From the NCBI GenBank assembly GCA_021850835.1, contig JAJZKS010000130.1:1-5637 (forward strand): a DNA stretch of 5,637 nucleotides, read 5' to 3'. A program made the position numbers and the translations under genes. Under the pieces are notes generated by a model. It had not been told where the DNA came from, did not search any database, and saw only the letters and a program-made list of their open reading frames with translations. Each line of letters opens with the position of its first letter. Position 1 is the first letter of the stretch. Shown piece after piece: positions 1-4,775 of this stretch. The stretch comes from Thermoplasmata archaeon. Lineage in GTDB: Archaea > Thermoplasmatota > Thermoplasmata > Thermoplasmatales > Thermoplasmataceae.

Positions 1-482
1 AACTCTCTGACAGCGGAAGCCCTGAGAAACTCGCGCAGCTGATATTTTCTATGGATTACCTTTTCAGGGAATACCCCAAGATAATTGTCAAGAAATCATC
101 ACTAGCGAACATTTCCCGCGGCTCTGACCTTTATCCAGGAGGCATTCGCGCAATTATAGGCACGCCATCTAAAGGAGAAAGGGTTGCAGTCATTTCCGAA
201 AACAACGAACTCGTCGGAACCGGCATTATGCTGGTAAATTTTGATGAAATCAGGGACCTCAAGGTCGTGGACTTTGACAGGGTCCTTCTGGAAAATCCTG
301 GCCAAATGAAGCAAAAGACCAAAGAGGCCAGGAAGGAAGTGAAGCCAAAGCCCCAGGTTACAAAATTCGGGCACCATGAAAGGAGGGATCGGCCACAGTA
401 CCAGAGGCAGAAGGAAGGCCAGAGGAGTGGAGGTAAGGATGTCAGGAGAAGGGAATTCAGGGGCCAGAAAAAGCGGAGATAA
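1..482 (+). CDS. cbf5: Cbf5-like H/ACA RNP pseudouridine synthase, C-terminal part (PUA domain plus basic tail), 5' truncated
   Basis: The reading frame is open to the window edge, so the ATG at 51 is probably internal and the catalytic TruB-like domain lies outside. About 159 residues are visible. Counting from the ATG at 51, residues 1-85 look like the Cbf5 PUA domain: a stretch of the form 'M-D-Y-L-F-R-E-Y-P-K-I-I-V-K', then S-R-G-S-D-L-Y-P-G-G-I, then E-L-V-G-T-G-I, then D-R-V-L-L. In archaea Cbf5 is the catalytic subunit of H/ACA guide RNPs, which convert uridine to pseudouridine in rRNA, and its PUA domain grips the guide RNA ACA end and lower stem. Residues 86-143 form a Lys/Arg-rich tail (23 basic against 7 acidic residues) beyond the usual PUA end. 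The 3' end overlaps nop5 out of frame. Another PUA-domain RNA-binding protein is possible because the catalytic domain cannot be seen. Confidence 0.78.
   Translation, partial: LSDSGSPEKLAQLIFSMDYLFREYPKIIVKKSSLANISRGSDLYPGGIRAIIGTPSKGERVAVISENNELVGTGIMLVNFDEIRDLKVVDFDRVLLENPGQMKQKTKEARKEVKPKPQVTKFGHHERRDRPQYQRQKEGQRSGGKDVRRREFRGQKKRR
429..434 (+). promoter_or_regulatory. Shine-Dalgarno sequence GGAGGT deciding the nop5 start
   Basis: GGAGGT is complementary to the conserved archaeal 16S rRNA 3' end. It lies 4 nt before the ATG at 439, inside the end of the upstream gene. The in-frame ATG at 376 and GTG at 427 have no comparable element, so 439 is preferred. Confidence 0.6.
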
Positions 483-1287
483 ATGGTACGGTTCCAGGAA
501 AGGCAACCAGTACTTTGTTTACGAAGGCATAGGGGAAAAATTCCCTGAAATATTCGATTCATTGAGGGATGGACTTGAAGTCAAACTATCCCTGGAAGAA
601 TCCAGATCCATTCCCGATCTGAGGGACCTTCTCATAAGGTACGGAAAATACAGGATCAAGCAGGAATTTGCGGAAGACCAGTACATAAGGAAACTCTATG
701 CACTTATACCGGAACTGAACAAATCTCTTAACCTGATACTTGAAAAAGTCGCAGGTTTCGGCCTTATAACTGGCCTAACATACGGAAATGAGGATCCCTG
801 CAATTTCTTCAAGAGGCTCCGGGGCCTGGACCTGCCAGGAAGCCTTCCTGGGGTCATGGAGGAAATAGCCGATTCTGCAGGTTCAATATGTGCACTTAAG
901 GCAAGCATATTGTCTTTCCTTTCTGAAAAGGCCAGGGAAGTTATGCCTAACACATGCGAGCTTGTGGGGGAAGAAATTGCAATAGAGCTGCTTTACCACG
1001 CAGGAAGCCTGAGGAACCTTGCACTAATGCCTGCAAGTGCAATTCAGGTTATAGGGGCTGAAAAGGCACTATTCAAGCACATCCTTTATGGATCGCCTCC
1101 TCCAAAGCACGGATCACTTTTCAAGGTCAAAGGCATGTCTAGCCTCAGAACTTCAGACCGGGGGAGAGTGGCAAGATTCATTGCAGGAAAAACAGCAATC
1201 GCACTGAGGGCTGATTTTGCAGGGCATAGGATCGACCAGGAAAAATCCAGGGAAAAAATACAGGAACTTCTAAAGAGAAAAAAATAA
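439..1287 (+). CDS. nop5: Nop5 (Nop56/58 family) core protein of box C/D RNP
   Basis: This is a 282-residue protein. Nop5 bridges L7Ae-bound box C/D guide RNA and the methyltransferase fibrillarin, directing 2'-O-methylation of rRNA (and tRNA in archaea). Residues 24-75 look like a short N-terminal, fibrillarin-binding type domain starting near Y-F-V-Y-E-G. Residues 78-170 are helical and fit the Nop coiled coil. Residues 170-262 are the Nop domain, with P-N-T-C-E-L-V-G, the signature G-A-E-K-A-L-F-K-H, the P-P-P-K-H-G loop and R-V-A-R-F-I-A-G-K. It ends in a short basic helix (E-L-L-K-R-K-K). The start at 439 has a consensus ribosome site and makes a 44-nt out-of-frame overlap with the upstream cbf5-like gene, which suggests one transcript. 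About 23 residues precede the usual family N-terminus. No fibrillarin gene follows; the next gene is convergent purF only 4 nt away. The Nop domain match is strong. Confidence 0.9.
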   Translation: MSGEGNSGARKSGDKWYGSRKGNQYFVYEGIGEKFPEIFDSLRDGLEVKLSLEESRSIPDLRDLLIRYGKYRIKQEFAEDQYIRKLYALIPELNKSLNLILEKVAGFGLITGLTYGNEDPCNFFKRLRGLDLPGSLPGVMEEIADSAGSICALKASILSFLSEKAREVMPNTCELVGEEIAIELLYHAGSLRNLALMPASAIQVIGAEKALFKHILYGSPPPKHGSLFKVKGMSSLRTSDRGRVARFIAGKTAIALRADFAGHRIDQEKSREKIQELLKRKK

Positions 1288-1291
1288 ATTT
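1271..1291 (-). terminator. Oligo-T terminator of the lsm-rpl37e-purF transcript
   Basis: Read on the minus strand, the stop codon of purF is followed at once by a T-rich tract that includes seven consecutive T (1284-1278). Archaeal RNA polymerase terminates at such oligo-T stretches. On the other strand the same bases encode the Lys/Arg codons at the C-terminus of nop5, so the element is dual-use. Confidence 0.5.
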
Positions 1292-2746
1292 TCAGGAATG
1301 GTGGGTAAAGCTTTCCAGTTCCTTCTGCCGGGGATACTTCTCCTCCGAAACTGTTGTTGGGTAATCTCCTGTTAGGCAGCCAAGGCAAAGCCCATCCCTT
1401 CCAATGCCGATGCTTTCAATGAGTCCCCTGATTGACACATATCCAAGAGAATCTGCGCCGATTTCCTTGCATATCTCATCAACGGATCTGCCATTGGCCA
1501 CAAACTGGTCCTTGGTTTTCATATCCACACCATAGAAACATGGCGCAACAACTGGAGGGCACCCGATCCTAACATGGACTTCCTTGGCACCAGCCCGCCT
1601 CAGAAGGCTGACGATGTGGTTCATGGTATTTCCCCTTATGATGCTGTCATCAACCAGTATTATCCTCTTTCCCTTCACCTCTGACTGGATGACATTAAGC
1701 TTCAGTCTTATGGCTGATGTTCTAGATTGCTGAGTTGGCATAATAAAGGTCCTGTCTGAAAACCTGTTCTTTATGAGCCCCTCGCTATATGGGATTCCCG
1801 ATTCCTGTGAATAGCCAAGTGCCTGTGCCCTCCCTGAGTCGGGGACTGCGAACACAACATCAGCATCCACTGGCGATTCCCTGGCAAGTGTTCTTCCAAG
1901 GCTAAGCCTTGTTTGAAATACTTCAATGTTATCGATAATGCTGTCTGGTCTTGCAAAATAAACGTACTCAAACATGCAATGGGCAAGCTTCCTGCCTGGG
2001 ACAGTGAGGATTGATGTGATCCCATTTGCTGTAACCTCAACAAGTTCTCCAGGTTTTACGTCTCTGACAATCTCCGCCCCATTGATGTCCAGTGCGCAGG
2101 ATTCAGATGCCACAATGTAACCGCTTACCATTTTTCCTATTATCAGCGGCCTTATTCCAAGCGGGTCTCGCATCGCATAAAGCCGGTCATTTATTAGAAA
2201 CGTTATGGCATATGCTCCTTTAAGGCGGTCAGCAGCGATTTTGACACCGCCATTGATCCCATGGATGGAGATTTCCCTTGCAAGTTCCATCAACAAAACT
2301 TCAGTGTCCGAAGAAGTAAGGAATGTTAAGCCCTGTTTTAAAAGTTCATCCCGAAGCCTGTCCGCATTAGTTATTTCACCATTATGCGATAGTGCAATAT
2401 GGCCCAGGGCATTGGTTACAAGGAATGGCCCGGCGTTTTCCATTGCTTTCGAGCCGGCTGTAGAGTATCTGGTATGGCCAATACCCACATTTCCAAGGAG
2501 ATATTCGGAATCCTTGGTCTTTTCGTTGAAAACTTCCCCAACTAACCCCATGCCTTTTCTGGCATTAATGGAGGATGCATGGAAAGTTGCGATGCCCGCA
2601 CTTTCCTGTCCGCGATGCTGGAGCGTTTTTAGTGATGATAGAATAAATGGATATGCAGGCTCCTCACCTATATATCCGACCACAGCACAGTGATCACTTG
2701 GCTTTTGCCCATCTATATGATCTAGTTCTGGCTGCGGGGAATCCAC
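1292..2746 (-). CDS. purF: Amidophosphoribosyltransferase (glutamine PRPP amidotransferase)
   Basis: PurF makes 5-phosphoribosylamine from PRPP and glutamine, the first committed step of de novo purine synthesis, in the cytoplasm. From a GTG start at 2746 it has 484 residues. The N-terminal nucleophile glutaminase domain shows the catalytic Cys20 (D-H-C-A-V-V-G-Y-I-G), L-Q-H-R-G-Q-E-S-A-G-I, G-H-T-R93-Y-S-T, H-N122-G and S-D147-T-E. The phosphoribosyltransferase domain has the PRPP loop I-I-L-V-D-D-S-I-I-R-G-N-T at 362-374. Cys257 (H-C-M-F-E-Y), Cys403 (P-C-F-Y-G), Cys454 and Cys457 (C-L-G-C) match the four [4Fe-4S] ligands known from the Bacillus-type enzyme. The start is uncertain: no ATG lies just before the catalytic Cys. 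GTG 2746 has GAGGTG 8 nt upstream and implies a 19-residue propeptide; a longer GTG start at 2791 lacks a ribosome site. The gene overlaps rpl37e by 53 nt if 2746 is right. Confidence 0.95.
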   Translation of the reverse strand: MDSPQPELDHIDGQKPSDHCAVVGYIGEEPAYPFILSSLKTLQHRGQESAGIATFHASSINARKGMGLVGEVFNEKTKDSEYLLGNVGIGHTRYSTAGSKAMENAGPFLVTNALGHIALSHNGEITNADRLRDELLKQGLTFLTSSDTEVLLMELAREISIHGINGGVKIAADRLKGAYAITFLINDRLYAMRDPLGIRPLIIGKMVSGYIVASESCALDINGAEIVRDVKPGELVEVTANGITSILTVPGRKLAHCMFEYVYFARPDSIIDNIEVFQTRLSLGRTLARESPVDADVVFAVPDSGRAQALGYSQESGIPYSEGLIKNRFSDRTFIMPTQQSRTSAIRLKLNVIQSEVKGKRIILVDDSIIRGNTMNHIVSLLRRAGAKEVHVRIGCPPVVAPCFYGVDMKTKDQFVANGRSVDEICKEIGADSLGYVSIRGLIESIGIGRDGLCLGCLTGDYPTTVSEEKYPRQKELESFTHHS

Positions 2747-2858
2747 AGTGAGAGCACCTCTTCTGCCTGACGTGGTAGGTATGATGTCCACATCTGCGAC
2801 ATGTAATATGAACTTTCTTGTTGTTCATCTTTCCCATTACGGCTGTTCCATTGCTCAT
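2694..2858 (-). CDS. rpl37e: Large-subunit ribosomal protein L37e (zinc ribbon)
   Basis: This is a 54-residue basic protein of the large ribosomal subunit. It starts M-S-N-G-T-A-V-M-G-K-M-N-N-K-K, close to the archaeal L37e N-terminus, and carries a zinc ribbon C20-R-R-C23 ... C35-S-H-C38 followed by the basic A-A-R-T-R-S-Y-R-W-A-K tail. Its ATG overlaps the lsm stop as ATGA, and a strong ribosome site AGGTGAT sits 5 nt upstream, so translation is probably coupled to lsm. The purF reading frame opens inside its 3' half in another frame. Length and cysteine spacing match the family. Confidence 0.95.
   Translation of the reverse strand: MSNGTAVMGKMNNKKVHITCRRCGHHTYHVRQKRCSHCGFPAARTRSYRWAKAK
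2755..2760 (-). promoter_or_regulatory. Shine-Dalgarno-like GAGGTG supporting the purF GTG start
   Basis: GAGGTG lies within rpl37e coding sequence, 8 nt before the GTG at 2746 on the minus strand. It pairs with the 16S rRNA 3' end. Because it also encodes Lys-Arg-Cys of L37e, the match may be coincidental. Confidence 0.4.
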
Positions 2859-3109
2859 TGATTATCACCTTTCGATGGGGAAACGAAAATAACATTGTCT
2901 CCTCTTACGAGAATTCTCTCGTGAACACCGGTAGTCTGGCCATTGATGGTCTCACCGGCGTTTTTAATCACCAGATTCATGTATATGTCATATCCCTCTA
3001 GGATGCCTGAATAACCTCTGTTCCCCTTAACGTCGACTAAAACATTCCTGTCTATGGAATTTCGAAGAACGTCCATTGGCTTCTGTACGCTTGTCTGTGG
3101 CTTAGGCAT
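2855..3109 (-). CDS. lsm: Archaeal Sm-like RNA-binding protein (Lsm, SmAP)
   Basis: This 84-residue protein has a single Sm fold. Sm1 covers roughly residues 23-49 (V-L-V-D-V-K-G ... G-I-L-E-G-Y-D ... Y-M-N-L-V-I), with the Y-M-N loop that contacts uridine-rich RNA. Sm2 is I-L-V-R-G-D-N-V-I-F-V near residues 66-76. Archaeal Lsm proteins form heptameric rings that bind U-rich RNA and small RNAs. The ATG at 3109 has no clear ribosome site, and a TATA element lies centred about 32 nt upstream, so the transcript is leaderless or has a very short leader. It is first in the lsm-rpl37e-purF cluster; its stop overlaps the rpl37e start by 4 nt (ATGA). The lsm-rpl37e pairing is widespread in archaea. 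Confidence 0.95.
   Translation of the reverse strand: MPKPQTSVQKPMDVLRNSIDRNVLVDVKGNRGYSGILEGYDIYMNLVIKNAGETINGQTTGVHERILVRGDNVIFVSPSKGDNQ
2864..2870 (-). promoter_or_regulatory. Strong Shine-Dalgarno AGGTGAT for rpl37e
   Basis: These seven bases match the complement of the archaeal 16S rRNA 3' end. They sit 5 nt before the rpl37e ATG at 2858 and within the last codons of lsm. Confidence 0.65.
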
Positions 3110-3136
3110 GTCGATTCCCCGCTACATTGGAAGTTC

Positions 3137-3146
3137 GTATATAACA
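3137..3146. promoter_or_regulatory. TATA element in the divergent lsm / small-ORF interval, readable on both strands
   Basis: The plus strand reads GTATATAACA and the minus strand TGTTATATAC. Its centre (about 3141) is about 32 nt from the lsm ATG on the minus strand and about 25 nt from the ATG at 3166 on the plus strand. Archaeal transcription usually starts about 25 nt from the TATA centre, so the element could serve lsm with a minimal leader, and possibly a leaderless plus-strand transcript. Confidence 0.55.
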
Positions 3147-3165
3147 TTATTGACACAATATTTGG

Positions 3166-3300
3166 ATGCCCATGAAGGATCACCGCAATCTGCAACTTAT
3201 CAATATGCAGCTAGGCGTTCTGGGTTTCATTGTGCCGGGTATGGACGGGAAAAATTTCAAGAAAACTTATATCCCTCCAACCAATAAGCCGAGAGCATAA
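3166..3300 (+). CDS. Possible 44-residue small protein upstream of rpl44e, unrecognised
   Basis: An ATG-to-TAA frame encodes 44 residues, beginning M-P-M-K-D-H-R-N-L and ending P-P-T-N-K-P-R-A, basic overall, with a short hydrophobic middle (L-G-V-L-G-F-I-V-P). I recognise no family and propose no function. In favour: the ATG lies about 25 nt after the centre of a good TATA element, as expected for a leaderless archaeal mRNA, and it fills most of an otherwise empty interval. Against: the Ile codons are ATC/ATT rather than the ATA favoured by neighbours, Arg includes CGC, and there is no ribosome site. It may simply be open by chance in a promoter region. Confidence 0.3.
   Translation: MPMKDHRNLQLINMQLGVLGFIVPGMDGKNFKKTYIPPTNKPRA
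3266..3272 (+). promoter_or_regulatory. Candidate TATA box for the rpl44e operon
   Basis: CTTATAT follows an A-rich stretch. A start about 25 nt downstream (near 3295) would give a leader of about 70 nt before the rpl44e start codon. A second weaker A/T element, CATAAAAA at 3296-3303, would give a leader of about 40 nt. The sequence does not decide between them. Confidence 0.35.
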
Positions 3301-3318
3301 AAACAAGACATGAGAGTT

Positions 3319-3339
3319 CATGCAATGTGAAATTGCTTG
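3319..3339 (+). other. Small inverted repeat in the putative rpl44e leader
   Basis: GCAAT (3322-3326) and ATTGC (3332-3336) form a perfect 5-bp stem around a GTGAA loop, and two further pairs form beyond a T-T mismatch. ACAAG (3303-3307) could alternatively pair with CTTGT (3336-3340). It may be a leader hairpin, but stems this short arise often by chance. Confidence 0.25.
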
Positions 3340-3355
3340 TGTCCTGCTTAATTAC

Positions 3356-3361
3356 AGGTGA
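3356..3361 (+). promoter_or_regulatory. Shine-Dalgarno AGGTGA deciding the rpl44e start
   Basis: AGGTGA pairs with the 16S rRNA 3' end. It is 5 nt before the TTG at 3367 and 11 nt before the ATG at 3373. It overlaps the in-frame GTG at 3358, which makes that GTG an unlikely start. Confidence 0.6.
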
Positions 3362-3366
3362 ACGCG

Positions 3367-3651
3367 TTGAAAATGCCAAAGATCATCAGCATGTATTGTC
3401 CGTCGTGCAAGAAGCACACTCCTCACGAAGTAGAGAGAGTAAGGAAAAGAAAGGCCAGTGAATTCAGGGCTGGACAGAGGAGATTCAGAAGAGCAACATC
3501 TGGTTACGGAGGTTTCCCAAGGCCAAAGTATGAAGGAAGGGAAAAGCCAACCAAGAGAGTATCACTGAAATACAAATGCCAGACTTGCAAGAAATCCGTC
3601 ACTCCACCCAGCATAAGAGCTAAGAAATTTGAAATAGTGGAGGTCCAGTAA
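3367..3651 (+). CDS. rpl44e: Large-subunit ribosomal protein L44e (zinc ribbon)
   Basis: This 94-residue basic protein of the large subunit sits near the tRNA exit region in archaeal and eukaryotic ribosomes. Family marks are M-K-M-P-K at the N-terminus, C11-P-S-C14, the signature G-Y-G-G-F-P-R-P-K at 46-54 and C71-Q-T-C74; the four cysteines form a zinc site. I chose the TTG at 3367 because it gives the family-like M-K-M-P-K start and optimal spacing from AGGTGA; the ATG at 3373 would shorten it by two residues. It is first of the conserved run rpl44e-rps27e-aIF2-alpha-nop10-PAC2. The stop TAA is 1 nt before the rps27e ATG. Confidence 0.95.
   Translation: MKMPKIISMYCPSCKKHTPHEVERVRKRKASEFRAGQRRFRRATSGYGGFPRPKYEGREKPTKRVSLKYKCQTCKKSVTPPSIRAKKFEIVEVQ
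3639..3644 (+). promoter_or_regulatory. Shine-Dalgarno GGAGGT for rps27e
   Basis: A consensus ribosome site inside the last codons of rpl44e, 8 nt before the rps27e ATG at 3653. Confidence 0.6.
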
Positions 3652-3652
3652 T

Positions 3653-3853
3653 ATGGCGGATAGCAGATTTTCAAAACCCAAGAGCATTGGGAACAAATTC
3701 ATAAACATAAAATGCAAGGATTGTGGAAACGAGCAAACCACATATACAAAAATCTCATCCACTGTTGTCTGCAATATATGTGGTGCAACCCTGGCAAGGC
3801 CAACCGGCGGCACACTTGATCTGGCCGCTGAGATTACGGGCGACAAGCAATGA
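3653..3853 (+). CDS. rps27e: Small-subunit ribosomal protein S27e (zinc ribbon)
   Basis: This 66-residue protein of the small ribosomal subunit has a zinc ribbon C21-K-D-C24 ... C40-N-I-C43 and the typical C-G-N-E-Q and L-A-R-P-T-G-G motifs of archaeal S27e. The length is usual for the family. It starts 1 nt after the rpl44e stop with GGAGGT 8 nt upstream, and its stop TGA overlaps the aIF2-alpha ATG as ATGA, so it is translated within a tightly coupled operon. Confidence 0.96.
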   Translation: MADSRFSKPKSIGNKFINIKCKDCGNEQTTYTKISSTVVCNICGATLARPTGGTLDLAAEITGDKQ

Positions 3854-4605
3854 AAAAAGACCTTCCTGAAGTTGGTGACCTGGTAGTCGTTACCATAAAG
3901 GAAGTAAAGGGTTTTGGCGCAAATGTAAGACTTGAGGAGTACCCGGGCAAGGAGGGCTTTATCCATATAGCTGAGGTCGCAACCGGCTGGGTCAAGCATA
4001 TCAAAGACTACCTGAGGGAAGGGCAGAAGACCGTTTGCAAGGTCTTGAACGTCGATACGGGCAGAGGATATGTGGATCTTTCGCTTAAAAGAGTGAATGA
4101 GCACCAGAAGAGGGAAAAGATCTCCAGCTGGAAGAATGAGCAGAAAGCTGAGAAGCTTCTTGAAATTGTATCGTCACAGCTTAAAATTTCTATGGGCCAG
4201 GCCGAAAAGGAATTTGCGGGCGATCTCCGTGCTCAATACGGTACGCTTTATGATGCCTTTGAAGACGCCTCTGCCACTGAGGACTGGCTTCCTGAATCCA
4301 AAGGAAATTGGAAAGAGGCTTTCCAGAAGGTGGCCAGGGAAAATGTAGTTCTTCCGTACATAAAAATAGGCGGATATGTTGAAGCATACTCGCTTGCCCC
4401 AAATGGAGTTGAACTTCTGAAGGAAGTATTTTCATCTGCCATGGAAGATAATGTGGAAATTCAGTATGCCGGGGCTCCGCGTTATAGGTTAACAGTAACA
4501 GACAAAGATTATAAGTCTGCCGAAGATGCATTAAAAAAGGCAGTACAGAACATACTGGACTTATCAAAGAAGAAGGGTGTAGTCGCAGAGTTCACAAGAA
4601 AGTAG
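3850..4605 (+). CDS. eif2a: Translation initiation factor aIF2, alpha subunit
   Basis: This 251-residue protein is the alpha subunit of the aIF2 heterotrimer, which carries initiator Met-tRNA to the small subunit. Residues about 8-84 are an S1-type OB fold (V-G-D-L-V-V-V-T-I ... G-F-I-H-I-A-E-V-A ... V-D-L-S-L-K). Residues about 88-170 are the central helical domain. Residues about 171-251 are the alpha/beta domain that binds aIF2-gamma (K-I-G-G-Y-V-E-A-Y, then G-A-P-R-Y-R-L-T-V). The ATG overlaps the rps27e stop by 4 nt and lacks a strong ribosome site, so coupled re-initiation is likely. In the loop matching the eukaryotic Ser51 region the sequence is E-V-A-T45-G-W-V. A 12-nt gap separates it from nop10. 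Confidence 0.96.
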   Translation: MKKDLPEVGDLVVVTIKEVKGFGANVRLEEYPGKEGFIHIAEVATGWVKHIKDYLREGQKTVCKVLNVDTGRGYVDLSLKRVNEHQKREKISSWKNEQKAEKLLEIVSSQLKISMGQAEKEFAGDLRAQYGTLYDAFEDASATEDWLPESKGNWKEAFQKVARENVVLPYIKIGGYVEAYSLAPNGVELLKEVFSSAMEDNVEIQYAGAPRYRLTVTDKDYKSAEDALKKAVQNILDLSKKKGVVAEFTRK

Positions 4606-4617
4606 ACCAGAGTTAAA

Positions 4618-4773
4618 ATGCGTTCAATAATAAGAAAATGCAGAAATTGCCAGTCTTATACAATGAAGGAAGAATGTCCAAACTGTAGCAGCTTTGCTGA
4701 TGTGGCTTTGCCGCCCAGGTATTCACCACAGGACAGGTTCCAGAGGTTCAGGATCAAGTTGGAGGAAGAGTAA
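4618..4773 (+). CDS. nop10: H/ACA RNP protein Nop10
   Basis: This 51-residue protein is a core subunit of archaeal H/ACA RNPs. It binds the catalytic domain of Cbf5 and helps position guide and substrate RNA for pseudouridylation. The N-terminal zinc ribbon is C8-R-N-C11 ... C20-P-N-C23. The conserved linker contains P-P-R-Y-S-P-Q-D (32-39) and leads to a basic helix (R-F-Q-R-F-R-I-K). Length and motif spacing match the family. No strong ribosome site is seen; the 12-nt gap after the aIF2-alpha stop suggests translation coupling. Its coding end contains the ribosome site of the next gene. Its likely partner Cbf5 seems to be encoded at the other end of this window. Confidence 0.93.
   Translation: MRSIIRKCRNCQSYTMKEECPNCSSFADVALPPRYSPQDRFQRFRIKLEEE
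4761..4765 (+). promoter_or_regulatory. Shine-Dalgarno GGAGG for the PAC2-family gene
   Basis: GGAGG lies in the last codons of nop10, 10 nt before the ATG at 4776, and supports that start. Confidence 0.5.
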
Positions 4774-4775
4774 AA

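Noticed and set aside
102..562. Two minus-strand frames opposite the cbf5-like gene
   Set aside because: Proline/leucine-rich translations typical of the reverse complement of a Lys/Arg-rich tail; no start signals or homology seen.
2205..2693. Long plus-strand open frame (162 codons) opposite purF
   Set aside because: It is antisense to the well-supported glutaminase domain of PurF, has no ribosome site or recognisable motif, and is explained by codon bias of purF.
3190..3210. CTGCA / TGCAG inverted repeat as an operator
   Set aside because: Only 5 bp per arm with an 11-nt spacer and no second copy; expected by chance.
3054..3287. Plus-strand frame running from inside lsm into the intergenic region
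   Set aside because: Half of it is antisense to lsm and its ATG has no promoter or ribosome site; the other-frame ORF at 3166 fits the TATA element better.
3562..4104. Minus-strand open frame (180 codons) opposite rpl44e, rps27e and aIF2-alpha
   Set aside because: It lies across three conserved genes and their junctions and shows no family motif; a shadow frame.
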